A stretch of 64,000 bases of DNA from Coccinella septempunctata (GCF_907165205.1 NC_058191.1:18168501-18232500); one strand, 5' to 3'; shown: positions 1 to 12,809, numbered from the stretch's first letter. Translations and numbers: made by a program. Notes: generated by a model not told the origin, from the sequence alone.

Positions 1-490
1 GTGAGACTCTCAGTAATTACGTATTTCATCACAATGTCAAATCACTTCGGAAAATATTGCGTCGAAAATATGTAACGAACATAATTGACATTTATACAAA
101 CTGATTGAAGACATACCAAATCTATTTATTTACATGGAAAATAGAAGTACTCAGTAGCTTGAGGAGAGTTACTGTTGTTTATTTTCTTTGGCTGAAGGCT
201 GAAGACGTTACATCAGTTGTAGAATTCAAAAAAATCAACCCGAAGATGAAATGCATTTGATGCAGTGTTAGCATTGAATTGAATACTCATAGGTGGTAGG
301 GAATGGGTATCTTTTGAAGAAATGAACGGATAATTACGAGAATGTTGAATTCCTCAACAAAAATCATCTTACGTGAATGGTAGTCAAAATAATTAAAAGA
401 AGTTTGAAGCAACAGGAGCTTCACCTTCAAACAAAACAACTGCCTAGTATTCATGTCTGTTTATTTTCAATACATTGATATAATAATAAT
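1..490 (-). repeat. Repeat R, copy 1 (truncated by window edge)
   Basis: One of four copies of a repeat of about 600 bp. The others are 30,840-31,450 (plus), 33,285-33,890 (plus) and 63,190-63,815 (minus). Each copy abuts an (ATT)n stretch followed by ATCAATGTATT. No open frame is shared by the copies, and the family is not one I recognise. Confidence 0.8.
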
Positions 491-915
491 AATTATACAG
501 GGTGTGGCGTAATGAATGGATAATATGGGGCCTGCGGGTAGAGTACTCTATGGCGGTTCGAATAAATATATTTTACGTTTGGCAAAAGTGCCTTGGTTTT
601 CGAGATATTGGGGATTTTCGATGAATCACCCCAAATAATAATAATAACTGGATATTGACATTTTTCATCATAGCGGTTCAAAAGAAACTCCTTGATTTAA
701 TGGCATTTCTTAATTGCTCGAGGAGTCTTTTGAAATTTTTCAGTACACAGGGTGTTTCACAAGTAAACGGACAAACGAAAACCGTGAATAGAGGGCATTG
801 AGCTTAGTTCAAAAACACCTCATATGTGTGTCTTAGGCATTCCGTTTCCGATATAGAGAGGAGTTTATTCAAATTTCCCTAATTTTTGTTCGGCTATAAC
901 TCCAAATATTTTAGT
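491..915. repeat. CAGGGTGT-bounded short repeats in left arm
   Basis: ACAGGGTGTGGCG near 498 and ACAGGGTGTTTCACAAG near 748 are ends typical of the CAGGGTGT-type repeats that recur throughout the window (2,967, 14,573, 16,370, 17,750, 28,531, 30,596). The same stretch lies inverted at 30,420-30,840. No gene seen. Confidence 0.6.
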
Positions 916-2350
916 TGGATTCGGCTGAAAATTCATTATCCGCTTCAACTTCTAAGTTTCAATTAAACAGAACATTAAAAGTTGACGAACACAGGACCGG
1001 ACTCATTGAGGATATATGTAAATTTAAACTCATGCAAAACACTCTGTTTGTAGTTTTTCTCGTCATAATTTTGAATTTTTCAGGTATCTTCATTGATTTG
1101 CTCAAAATCAATGAAACTTTGGTATGCCTTTTCAGATTATTTCTAATGAATAATTGTTTGATCGTGAAATGTCTGGAAAAAACAGCGCTGCATATTGACT
1201 TTTACTTCACATTAATTAATGGGATGAATATGATCGCCAACCAACTGAGGAAATCTAAAAATGGAATTGGAAATGTTCAACTGAATTTTTTCGTTTTTAA
1301 TATATGTCTTGCATTTGTTTTTGATATTTATAGCATATCTGGTTATTCAGATAAGTCATTAACAGTGATAATAAGCTTTATTATTGATAATGAACAAAAA
1401 TAGAAAAAACTACGCTATCATGATCATGAAAATAATAATTATAATTCGATATCTTCCGAATGAATCGCTTTTTATGGACAACGTGGAACTGAAGTAATTT
1501 TCCGAACTGATTTTCACCTCATTTGGTCTTTTAGTGAAGGTAATGATTGGCACTTCGAATAAGTGTGATAAATGCACTTTCGAATTCTTCACTGATTCCG
1601 TTATAGTCATTATTGGATCTATGGAAATCTATGGATTGTTCTGGTCTTATTACAATTTGTTATTGAAACATTGATGATATTCATGCACCAGCAAAAGTAT
1701 TTATCAGTATTTCAGGTCATTTTATTAGAAGGGTAGGCCCACAATATTGGATTGCTTCTTTGTTTTTATTCACACAACTAGTTGTCCATAGAAAAATAGA
1801 TTCATTCTGAATATCAAGTTTTAAATTTTAGTTTCAAGATAGCGTAGTTTTTCCATCCATATTTGGATATTATCAATTTTGAAACATTTTATCCTTGTGA
1901 AAGTGTATTTTGAAGACCGAATATGGTATAATTGTTGAACACATTCAACAGAATATTCTTCGAAAAAAAAATCAATTAAGGATTTCTAAATACATTTTCA
2001 TGAAGTGCTCTATTCCTTAGAGGCGTCTGACCAAAACAATTATTTCTAGAACATGATCAACAGGTGGGGCAACCCAAAAATCAATTCATTTTGAGACAAT
2101 AATAATGCAGATAACAAAAAACTTGAAATTATGATTAAAAAACTACATACACGGTGTTTTTATGAGTTTGAAGTTAAGTAAAGCCTCACTGAGCCCGGTC
2201 CAGATTTTTGTCGAATTTTAATGCTCTGTTTCGATGAAATTAACAACTCAAGGCTAAATATAAATTTTCAGTCGACTTGATCAGAATTTCAGGAGTTATA
2301 GCCAAACGGAAATTCGAGAAATTTCCAAAAACCCCCAAGAAACCTATATA

Positions 2351-2893
2351 TAGGGTGCCCCAAAACTATTGAATCAAACGTCACACCACGATAGAGTAAA
2401 TCAAATACTATCGAATGACACCAACATTAGTTGAGCGAAAATGTACCGTTTCTAAAAAAACCTAACCTAAAGTTGCCGATTTTCGAACTATTTTTTCAGT
2501 CACAAGGCCAATTTGTTATTAAGGATAGCGTTTTTCTCCCATATTATCACCCCTGTTTATTCTGAGTATTAAAAATCATGAAGAAAAAACAATTGTTTTA
2601 ATTTACATTTACTTAGGTTATGGTTATCGATTAACTACTTGAAATAATTTCAATTAGGGGAGATGAAACAATAATATTACTTCAATATAATTTAAAATCG
2701 ATATCCTTTTTCACAAACTTGCCCTGTTATTAAGAAAAATAGTTCGAAAATCGGCAACTTTATGTATTTTAATAAAATTCTGACTATTTTGGAAACGGTA
2801 CATTTTCGTCGAACTAATGTTGGTGTCATTCGATAATATTTGGTTTACTCTATCGTGGTGTGACGTTTGATTCACTAGTTTTGGAACACCTTG
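2351..2893. mobile_element. Foldback/MITE of the CAGGGTGT type, left-arm copy
   Basis: Inverted ends of about 180 bp begin AGGGTGCCCCAAAACT at 2,352 and end as the reverse complement (AGTTTTGGAACACCTTG) at 2,893. A TA flanks each side, which fits a TA target duplication. The inside is non-coding. The mirrored copy in the right arm is 28,531-29,084, so insertion preceded formation of the palindrome. Confidence 0.7.
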
Positions 2894-3516
2894 TATATGG
2901 TATGATTCTGAACTCAGCTCAATGCCCTCTATTCACGGTTTTCATTTGTCTGTTTACTCGTGAAACACCCTGTATACTTCTTGTACTCTGAAAATTTTAA
3001 AACGAATGCCCTCACCGTCATATGAAAATTCAAATTCTTCTTGTTGTAAGAACCGTTCATCCTTTCACCCAACGCCGACCCTAGTTACATGGCCCGTTGA
3101 AAACGAAATCGGCATCTGTTTACTGCAAAACACGTGTTAACGCTGATATGAAGGGTTCAAAATTTTCTACCTGATTCGGGCTTTTTAGGAACGAATTGCT
3201 CAAGATGCCGAGTTCGAATAACATTTCGTTTTGCGTGTTATATTGGATAAAATTGAATTTATTGCATGGATGATTCGAGAATTATTGATGTCCAGAATGT
3301 TCCAGAATGATGAAAATTTTCAGATTTCATTGAAATTCTTGCGAAAATTATCTCGTATATTTTCAAGTTTAGATTTTAATTCATTCAGAACTTTGAAGTT
3401 CGGCAAATAATGATGTAAATGATATAGATAACAGTCAATCACATTTCCTTCAGCGCAGTTGTTGTTTTGAAGAAAAAGCAGTAGATTCTCGCAAAATCCG
3501 AAACTCTACATGAATA

Positions 3517-3647
3517 GGCCCAGTTGTTCAGTTCGGGATTAAAGTTTATCCTAAATTGATTTTGACATTTCAGTTCAGTTCAGTTCTGTCAGGTTAATCT
3601 AGGATCATCTTAAATCTCGGCCTTATCCTGAACTGAACAACCGGGCC
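3517..3647. mobile_element. 131-bp hairpin MITE (GGCCC ends)
   Basis: Ends GGCCCAGTTGTTCAGTTC and, inverted, GGCCCGGTTGTTCAGTTC, so most of the element can fold on itself. Related copies lie at 26,897-27,022 and 27,346-27,470. The superfamily is not assigned. Confidence 0.7.
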
Positions 3648-4582
3648 TTATAGTAATAGCAACGTAGCATTAATTAACTCGGTATATTATTGGAATAATA
3701 TTAAATTTTTATAGCGGAGAATAGTGGTTTTCAGCCTCGGTATTCACGAAATTCATTTTATTATGTTTTTTTTTCATGTGAATCAGCCCGAAACCTTGGA
3801 TCCCCCGACCTGATAGTTTCGTATACTTCTATGACAATAGCATAATAACTCAAATTTCAACATTTTCACAGAAATTTTTGAATTTAAGGGAGAGACACAT
3901 TAAAAAAATCGATAGCAAGTTACCGCCTAAACTGCGAGCTTGCCGAAGTTGAAACTGGTACCAATCTACTCAGTGCTTCATAATATGTATAGTTTTATGA
4001 CTCAGTGTTTTTCAGAACCTGTAAAAAAAAATTAAAAACTGTAGACTCGTCATCGCCTTCCAAGGCTGCATCTTGGAAGAGCTGTCTATATGGAAAAAAA
4101 TTCATAGGAACTAGCCCCGCTTATTTTCATTGAGGAATCATCTCCCTTAGTCCTTCGCATTTGTTTACAGATATCCTGTATATAGATACATTTTATCTAT
4201 GTACCTATTCATTTTGGATAGTAGAAGTTTAATCAATATGTGTTATTTTCGAAGACAAAAACAAAAATTTTAATTGCACTTGATTTGTTAATTATAAGAA
4301 TCATCATTTATTTTGAATAATAAAACTTCATGCGAAAATACTTAAATTAACTTTTGTCTTTCTCCTTTCATCATGCGTCCATCATAGTGTCCGCTGTTCA
4401 TCATAGCTTTTGGGAATTACCAATCAATCATATGTATCCGAGTATGTATCTATATTATTACCTTCATTTTGTAGATTCATCATGTCTTGACAAAAATATG
4501 GTTGCAATTTCAAAATATGTTGACTCGAGGCCTTCAAAAGACTTCAATTTTGTTTATGATACATTCACTAAAAAATTTAAAT

Positions 4583-5935
4583 AAATAAATAAATAAATAA
4601 TGTGCTTTATTTCAGGTAAAGTGTGCACATGACATTGAACACTTGAAGTGAAACAGGGTCATTTTCTGCTTTATAGTCTGTGTTCCATAAAGTCTTCCAC
4701 ACTGTAGGGTTCGATTTCAAGTAGGAGTTTGAAGATGAATTTCTTGAACTGTTGTAGAGTCCATTCTCCTCTTAGTTTGTGAGCTATCTTATTGTAATAA
4801 CGAATATATCTATATTCAGGTCCCTTTTCAGTGAGGCTTAATCTGTGGCTTGGATATTTTAGTGCAGTTGTCCACGTATTGTAATTACTTTCTGTTTTCT
4901 CTTCGAAGTAGTGCTAGTTCTTGAATGTAAATATCAGGCTTTCTTGGATGTGTACAGCAGGAGCAGTCAAAAGACCATTCCTTCTGAAGACTCCCCTGCA
5001 TGTTTCCGTCCTCCTCATCCTCCAGATCATTCTGAAGGCTCTCTTCTTCATTTTCAGCACTCTATGTAGGTTGTATGAACTACCATAGAACATGATGCCA
5101 TACCTAAAGACTGCCTGGTATATTGTTCTTAGTGAGGTTATGTCCAGATATTTATTGGGGACTCCCAAAGTGTAGCAGATGATACCCAGTTGATTGCAAA
5201 GGTTGGAAATGTGCTCTCCCAAATCAAGGGTTACCTCAATAGTGAGGCCTAGGAAGCGACAAGATTTAGTCAGTTCTTATGTGGAGTTAGACAGTGAAAT
5301 GCTGGTAGGCACTTGGGGACCGGAATGAGCTGTCCTGAATAGGATGGCACTTGTTTTTTCAGAATTCATGCACAAACCGTTTGCTTCAAACCACTGGCTA
5401 GCACGATTTAGAGTTAGAGTTGAGTATGAAATGGTAAACTCAACTCTAAATCGTGCTTGGCCAATACAGTGAAGTTTGTGTCATCTGCATAATTCACTGT
5501 CCTAACCATGGTTTCATCGAATATGGTACTTAGGTCATTTAGAAAAATGATGAAAATGATAGGGCCCAATATGCTACCCTGCGGAACTCTGTGAGTTCTT
5601 CTTCCGAAACTGTTGTTTTTCCGTTCTGAGAGATCACCTTTCTCTGCCTGCGGTTTGCTAAATATGATTGAAACCAGTCTAGCTTGTTTATGCCATATGC
5701 AGAAAGTTTATGGAGAATAAGGTCGTGGGACAGAGTATCGAATGCCTTTGATAGATCCAGCATTAGACCCACTGTTATATTAGAATCCTCCAAGGCATTA
5801 AGGATTCCTGAAATGAACTCAAACACTGCTGTCTGAGTTGATCTACCTCGTACATAACCATGTTGTGTGGGTAAAAGGATCTTTTCTTTTACAAGGTATT
5901 CTACTAGTTGAGTGCAGATTGCTAGTTCCTGTATT
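4583..5935 (-). pseudogene. 5'-truncated LINE fragment, RT C-terminal half (Jockey/CR1-like superfamily)
   Basis: On the minus strand the larger of two open pieces, 5,539-5,826, carries a reverse-transcriptase finger/palm block (LMLDLSKAFDTLSHDLIL, then SYLANRRQRKV). A second piece, 4,914-5,222, looks like the C-terminal extension found after the RT in this superfamily. The catalytic YADD-type motif lies in the broken stretch between them and is not readable in one frame. The 3' end on the low-coordinate side runs into a (TAAA)n tail at 4,578-4,600. The fragment is absent from the mirror site in the right arm (near 24,560), so it inserted after the palindrome formed. It contains a small local inversion duplication at 5,400-5,457. 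Confidence 0.8.
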
Positions 5936-6798
5936 TTAAACCAGAGAGATGGTACAAGCTATTCAAATTTTCGGGAAAATCCAATAATTAAACATAATCG
6001 ATAATAAAACAGATGTTTCTGAGCAAAGGATTCCTCAAAATCATTGAGCAATCCGATTTAGGAAAAATATATAGAGCGTTCCATTTGAAATAACACAACA
6101 ATGTCCAACATTCGGTTTAGCCGACGTTGTTCATTTCTGTGATATTGTAAAATTTGTAGCATTTTTTCTCTTGATTCTGAAATGAAAATTTTCGGAATGG
6201 CTCATTGTCCTTGAATATTCATCACCATTTACATCTGAATATTTAGCTTGAGATGAAAGAAGTTCAACGGATGCATAGATACACACTATGAATTATAAAC
6301 AGTCATAATTCCATTCGAGAGAGCCAAGATTGGTTTTCTTTCACGTGATTCTTTCCCCTACAGATAAATGCGATAAAAAATCGTTGAGATATGCCGCCTG
6401 GATTGCAATTATGGAGGAGATAGCGCGCTGCGCCTCTCTACAGTTAATTCATCCGTATACTTATATTCCGCCTGTCTACATCTGCTTTGAAAATACAACG
6501 TTGCCATTTTCGGAGGTGCTAACGAGCAAAGAGTCCCCCACAGCAATTCTTCGATATACAGCTCAGCACACTAGCGCCAGTGATATACACTCGAACTAAA
6601 AGATTGTTCAGTACATAAACGGGGTGCGTTGTGACCTCAAAACGATTTTTTGATATGTTGGTCCCTGAAGCCTCCTGAATCTAACAAGCTAAAAAACAAG
6701 GCAAAACGTTGTCACCTCCGATTTCGGAGGTGACAGCGATATATATGAGGTGGGAACGTTAAACGAGTTACTATTTTGGAGGTGGTATTAACACTTTA

Positions 6799-7025
<227 letters not shown>

Positions 7026-7031
7026 CGTCGC

Positions 7032-7272
7032 GGTCAGTTCGGGGAACAAATCATATACAGAACGGTCACTTCGAGGAACAAGTGGTCACTTTGGGGAATT
7101 CCTCGAAGTGCCACATATATACAGATCACGTAGCGTGTACTTCGGGGAACTATCGTGTATGCTCAGGTCAGTTTGAGGAACTTCTTCTAGCGTGCAGTTT
7201 GGGGAACTTTCAAGTACTAACGGGTAGTTTGAGGAACTAAAGAAATTGCATCTAGAGGTCATTTCGAGGAAC
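7032..7272 (+). repeat. Array of eight 16-bp motifs, GGTCASTTYGRGGAAC
   Basis: Near-copies start at 7,032, 7,064, 7,084, 7,135, 7,166, 7,192, 7,222 and 7,257, at uneven spacing (20-51 bp). The 3' half (TTYGRGGAAC) is the most constant. Two inverted copies lie at the matching inner end of the right arm, 23,292-23,307 and 23,356-23,371. Uneven spacing around a constant core is unlike a simple tandem repeat and resembles a cluster of binding sites, but no function is known. Confidence 0.75.
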
Positions 7273-7724
7273 AATGGATATTAACTATTAAAATTATATA
7301 AATTATCGGCATTGTTGTAATAATGTTTCGAATTGAACTTTTGAACTTTTGAAAAAGCTTATATTCAAGGACAGTGGTGAAAATGGAGATGGGTATTCAA
7401 TACAAATTTTCGTACATAAAAAAACAAAACAAGGATATTTTTTACCACATTCACTTACACCTCTAGGGAGTAAACTATTGAGATTTGTAAAATTTCGATA
7501 TCTGAAAAAGTGTTCATAAAATCAACCGCAAATTCGAGTTATAATAAGCAACACCTGTCATAGTTGAACATTTGATAGTGCGAAAGCTGTAAGGAGGACC
7601 CACTTCAAATCCTAAAGTTATATGAAAAAACCTGTTTTTTTTTCATTCCTCAGATAGACAGACAGATATTTTTCAAAGTTGGAAATTCGACACAGCAGAA
7701 AATATGTTATATCAAATTTTAAGC

Positions 7725-8130
7725 ATTTACAGGTGTCAATTCAGAATTTTTGGTCTGCTAGTGAATGGGTCAACGAAAGTTTCTTTGCTAGAGTCTCTTG
7801 ATATAACTTCTGAATTTGAAAGTAATTTTTTGAGACATGGAGTACCAAATGAATGCAGTTTTTCCTGTTGCGGTTTCTTGATATACCTATATCCTCGGAA
7901 TTTTAAATGATTTATTTTTTGAGTTATCGAATGTTTCGCATTGACAGGTGTCAACAATCGGCCCCCAAGTGAATACAGTGAACGGAAGTTTTTCTGTTGA
8001 GGTTCATTGAATTCGGAATTTAGACATTTTGGAATTCAGAATTGACAGATGTCAACCTTCGGCCCCCAATTGAATGCGGATAAGTGGAAGTTTTTTCTAC
8101 AACCGTTTTTGATATAACTTTTGAATCATA
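7725..8130 (+). repeat. Diverged units of about 120 bp, left copy
   Basis: About three units sharing a GACAGGTGTCAAC-like core, GGCCCCCAA, GGAAGTTT and TTGATATAACTT. They are inverted relative to the units at 20,600-21,100. Confidence 0.65.
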
Positions 8131-8959
8131 TAGTTATATATAATAATAATATTAAAAAGTCGAATGTTGAATACAAAAAAGTATAACTATTGATTTTACA
8201 ATTGAAAAAATTGAAAGTTTTTTCTTGAAATCTAGGAGGAGACGATTTCAATAAAAAAGGCATAATCTCATCAAATTACGCTAGTATTGAAGGATTTCAA
8301 AATTTCATGGCAATCGTCCGTAACGGAACGATAATACGTATAAGTAACTTCAGAATGGAATATCATATATGTTTTTCCAATTTTCCATTATAAATCTAGA
8401 ACAAAAGAAAATATTAGGATTCAGAGCTATGTGGAGCATTGAAAAAAATGTGCTTCCGAGTCTCAAGCACAGAGCACCGATTTTTCGCAATAATTACTGA
8501 GCACTCTGTGAGAATAATTCGATGTTGCGAGCACAAAGCAGTAAGCTCTTTTCTGAGAAAACTGTGGGATATAAGATTTGTCATTACAAAATCTGTATCC
8601 GATCGAAAAAAACCCTTCTATTTCTTCGAAACGATAAGTTTTTCGTTCTACTCTACAGCAGTTTGACGATTTCATAAGTTGGAAAATAATTGTTTCACGA
8701 ATGCAAATATGTATTCTACGGAGGCGTATAAGAGAGCCACATAATATTTCAAAAATAATTCCGACTTTAGGAATTTTATTCAGTTCCGAACTTTTACAGG
8801 GTGTTCTATAACGGTATTAACCATATCCTGCAATATAGACTGCTTTTTCAACGAATCCATATTCATATAAAACTGGTGTTGGCATATTTAGTATAAATTG
8901 ACGATTATGTATTTTTGAAATATTATATATATATATATAGAGGGTGTTCCAAACTGAGT

Positions 8960-9306
8960 CGTTACTCATTCTCAACAACAAAGCTCTTATCACATTTCCT
9001 CCTGTTGAAGTTGAAAATGAGCGACTTATGTGAAATTATTTATTTTATTCACTAGTTCAAAAATGTCTTTTTTTCGACTAATAAATCTCATAATTGTTCA
9101 AAGATAAAGACCCAATTTTGGTACTTATACCAATAACACTATTTTTCCGGTGTTTTGGAAAATCAGGAGGTTTTATTCATTTTTTCGCCCGAACAAAGAA
9201 AGTTTTTGTACTAGTGAATGAAATTAATATTTCCACATAGGTAAGCCGCTCATATTCAACTTTAGGTAAAAAGGTGATAGGAGCTTTGTTGTTGAGAATG
9301 TTATTA
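8960..9306. repeat. Short foldback
   Basis: 8,960-9,062 is inverted at 9,210-9,306 (shared CATTCTCAACAACAAAGCTC). AGGGTGTTCC lies just outside on both sides, but in the same orientation (8,941 and 9,319). This does not fit a clean terminal inverted repeat. Confidence 0.65.
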
Positions 9307-9908
9307 CGAATCGAAATGAAGGGTGTTCCATGTTCCATTCAAGAAAATATCATTTTATGTAATATTTCGATAACGTGACTGACAATTTTTTTTTTTTGGC
9401 ATCGAGAGGCCATTAAAAGCTACTTTTTGCTTGCCCATTGCCCATTTAACCGAATTCGTAGCATCAAAATAACCGGAGTTGGCAATAGGACCGACTTAAT
9501 TTGTGCATTTCTTCATAAACTTTTTAGGGTTTTCACTGCCAATCTCTGAAACAAAATCAATTAAATATGAAATCAACGATTTTCTCCTGCGTAAATTCTT
9601 GCATATGGCGCTTCTACGTTTTCGAAGAATGGCCTAGCCATATTTTTGATGCAGCATGAAGTTAGCGAAAATGTTTGAAATTTTCAACTCCAATAGGCCA
9701 TCAATTAGGACCCAATTCGTCCTTTTGCAGTAAGTTCCATATCATTAGTAATTTTTGAATTATTCACGATTTTCTTTATTTGATACATCTCTTTATTTAT
9801 GAAAACCATCGAGTTCCTTGGCATAGATTTTAAACAGCTCCCTACACCCAACGGTCTACATCGCGCAACGTTGGAAGCGGCTTTTCAAAGCAAGCGCAGT
9901 TATCGTAA

Positions 9909-9917
9909 AACAAAAAC
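9909..9917. repeat. 9-bp target site duplication, left
   Basis: AACAAAAAC directly before the element end at 9,918. Identical to 12,810-12,818. Confidence 0.85.
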
Positions 9918-12809
9918 AGCTATGTGAAGCTAGCACCCCCAAATGCGAATTTTGAAACAAAAATTTCAGGGTCGTTTGTCCATCGTAGGTCCACGTTTGT
10001 CCACCTTTTTTTTTCATTTGTCCAAGCACCGTTTGAGAAATATGGGAAAAAAACTTTTTTCGGTGCATTTTCTGAGCAGCACCCCCAAATTGCAAAAACG
10101 TTTTTTTGATGGTATAGATCGTTTGTCCAACGTAAGTCCACTTTTGTCCACCCAATTTTTTCATTTGTCCACCCACAGAACCGTAGAAATCAACCTTTTA
10201 AAATTTTGGAAAGTGTGAAGTTGGCACCCCCAAATGAAAATTTTTGAACCAAAATTTCAGGGTCGTTTGTCCATCGTAGGTCCATGTTTGTCCACCTTTT
10301 TTTTTCATTTGTCCAGGCACCGTTTGAGAGATATGGAAAAAGAAGTTGTTGCGGTGCATTTTCTGAGAAGCTCACCCAAATTGCGAAAACGTGTTTTTTA
10401 TGGTAGAGATCGTTTTTCCAACGTTAGTCCACTTTTATCCACCAAATTTTTTCATTTGTCCACCCACAAAACCATAGAAATCAATCTTTGAAAATCTTGG
10501 AAAGTGTGAAGTTGGCACCCCCAAATGAAAATTTTTGAACCAAAATTTCAGGGTCGTTTGTCCATCGTAGGTCCATGTTTGTCCACCCAATTTTTTCATT
10601 TGTCCAGGCACCGTTTGAGAGATATGGATAAAGAAGTTGTTGCGGCGCATTTCTGAGCAGCTCACCCAAATTGCGAAAACGTGTTTTTTATATTAAAGAT
10701 CATTTGTCCAGCGTTAGTCCACTTTTGTCCACCAAATTTTTTCATTTGTCCACCCACAGAACCATAGAAATCAATCTTTGAAACTTTTGGATGAAGGTGT
10801 GAAGCTGAAACCTCAAATGCGAATTTTGAAACCAAAATTTCAGGGTTGTTTGTCCATCGTAGGTCTGTTTGTCCACCTTTTTTTCATTTATCCAGGCAGC
10901 GTATGAGAGATATGAAAAAGGGAATTTTTCCATTGCATTTTCTGAGCAGTTCCACCCTATTGAGGGAAAGCGTTTTCCGCAATTCCACTACAATCTAGGC
11001 AATTATTTGATTCGTTCACTCGCAGAACCATAAAAAACAATTTAAAAAAAAGTGTTATATTGGCATCACAAAATGCAATTTCTCGAAAAAACATTCAGGT
11101 TCGTTTGTATTTCGCTGGTTCATGTTTGTACATCGAAAATTCATTTGCATTTGTATAGACTCCATTAGCAAGATGGGATGAAAAATTGATTAATCAGAAT
11201 TCTTCGTTGACTATTCCTAAAATACTAAAGAATATTTTTTACCAAATGAATCGTCCGTCCAAAGTCACGTTTGTCCAATCCAAATTTTCATTGGTTCATA
11301 TGCTTTATTGATAAAAAAAGCAAATATATTCTTTTTATTCGTAATTTTACCAACAACTGCGAATTTATTGAGAATAACGTTGTTGCATCGCGAATCATAT
11401 TTGTCTACGAATTTCTTCAGTTGTCCAGGTACCATTCTCAAATGGAATGGAATGTAATGTAATGGTAAGAAAACGAATTATCAAAGTCCTCCATCAGACA
11501 ATTCAAAAATTGCAAATAAGGATTTGTTTATGTTTTTCAATTTATGGGGAATATATGGGTAAATAATTTGATCATCTGTTTTCCTTTCTATTATTTATTT
11601 GAAACGAGAAATATGGACAAGACTACGAGTACCTACATTAATTTATCAGTTTCCTCATTTGATATAAATGGCGATGACTGGATATACAAAAATATTGTCC
11701 TTGACTGATTGCACTTTTCGTGACATATCATCGCATTTTGTCCTGTAAATGCGACAAGTGTTGGGGATAATGTACAATCACCCCGCCTAGCATATATTTT
11801 TCATGTATTACCTCAATATCCACAGGAATTTCGTTCAATTTTACTCCATCAGGAAATAGATCTTTCTCAATTTCAAATACAAGATCCAAATCGAAACATA
11901 ATAAATCCGTACACACTTTGGCGAGTTTAGATTCAGAACTGCAGGTTCTTTTTCCATATCTCTCAAACGGTGCCTGGACAAATGAAAAAAAAAAGGTGGG
12001 CAAACATGGACCTACGATGGACAAACGACCCTGAAATTTTGGATCAAAAATTTTCATTTGGGGGTGCCAACTTCACACTTTCCAAAATTTTCAAAGATTG
12101 ATTTCTATGGTTCTGTGGGTGGACAAATGAAAAAATTTGGTGGACAAAAGTGGACTAACGTTGGACAAACGATCTCTACCATAAAAAACACGTTTTCGCA
12201 ATTTGGGTGAGCTGCTCAGAAAATGCACCGCAACAACTTCTTTTTCCATATCTCTCAGACGGTGCCTGGACAAATGAAAAAAAAAGGTGGACAAACGTGG
12301 ACCTACGATGGACAAACGACCCTGAAATTTTGGTTCAAAAATTTTCATTTGGGGGTGCCAACTTCACACTTTCCCCAAAATTTTAAAAAGTTGATTTCTA
12401 CGGTTCTGTGGGTGGACAAATGAAAAAATTTGGTGGACAAACATGGACCTACGATGGACAAACGACCCTGAAATTTAGGTTCAAAAATTTTCATTTGGGG
12501 GTGCCAACTTCACACTTTCCAAAATTTTAAAAGGTCGATTTCTACAGTTCTGTGGGTGGACAAATGAAAAAATTGGGTGGACAAAAGTGGACTTACGTTG
12601 GACAAACGATCTGTACCATCAAAAAAACGTTTTTGCAATTTGGGGGTGCTGCTCAGAAAATGCACCGAAAAAAGTTTTTTCCCATATCTCTCAAACGGTG
12701 CTTGGACAAATGAAAAAAAAAGGTGGACAAACGTGGACCTACGATGGACAAACGACCCTGAAATTTTTGTTTCAAAATTCGCATTTGGGGGTGCCAGCTT
12801 CACATAGCT
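9918..12809. mobile_element. Foldback transposon with tandem-repeat inverted arms and 9-bp target duplication
   Basis: A 2,892-bp element. Both ends read AGCTATGTGAAGCT inwards (9,918 and, inverted, 12,809) and are flanked by identical 9-bp AACAAAAAC (9,909-9,917 and 12,810-12,818). Each arm is a tandem array of units of about 290 bp containing GGTCGTTTGTCCATCGTAGG and GTTTGTCCACC. About four units plus decayed ones read forward (9,918 to about 11,100), and about three and a half read reversed (11,941-12,809). A middle of about 850 bp is not repeated. Long inverted arms made of tandem repeats with a 9-bp duplication match Foldback elements of Drosophila; 9-bp duplications are also typical of Mutator-like elements. 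No transposase is visible, so the element is non-autonomous. Confidence 0.85.
11101..11940 (-). other. Unique middle of the foldback element with a short protein-like relic
   Basis: Not part of the repeated arms. On the minus strand 11,728-11,940 reads as about 70 residues, including FEIEKDLFPDGVKLNEIP and HEKYMLGGVIVHYPQHLSH. The composition looks protein-like, and the YxLGGVI...H pattern faintly recalls the end of cysteine-protease-like domains. That resemblance is weak, and I assign no function. The open frame continues into the repeat arm by chance. It could be a remnant of an internal gene of the element. Confidence 0.35.

Larger units (their letters stand above)
7276..9908. other. Non-coding, eroded part of the palindrome, left side
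   Basis: No gene seen. It holds diverged units of about 120 bp sharing GACAGGTGTCAAC, GGCCCCCAA and TTGATATAACTT (7,725-8,130), which reappear inverted at 20,600-21,100, and a foldback at 8,960-9,306. Confidence 0.7.

Noticed and set aside
915..1403. 162-codon open frame in the left arm with hydrophobic segments
   Set aside because: The right-arm copy is broken, the start is not ATG-supported and no motif is recognisable; probably chance in AT-rich repeat.
6330..6599. 89-codon open frame present in both palindrome arms (mirror 23,691-23,960), a possible conserved gene
   Set aside because: The two copies differ at about 8 positions and most are amino-acid changing (TDKC/TEEC, H/P, Y/H, E/D), so there is no sign of purifying selection. 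No family is recognised, and the similarity is what the arms show everywhere.
9918..11040. Regular direct repeats, considered as CRISPR-like or satellite
   Set aside because: Units of about 290 bp without short constant repeats and unique spacers; they are the arm of a foldback element with a 9-bp target duplication.
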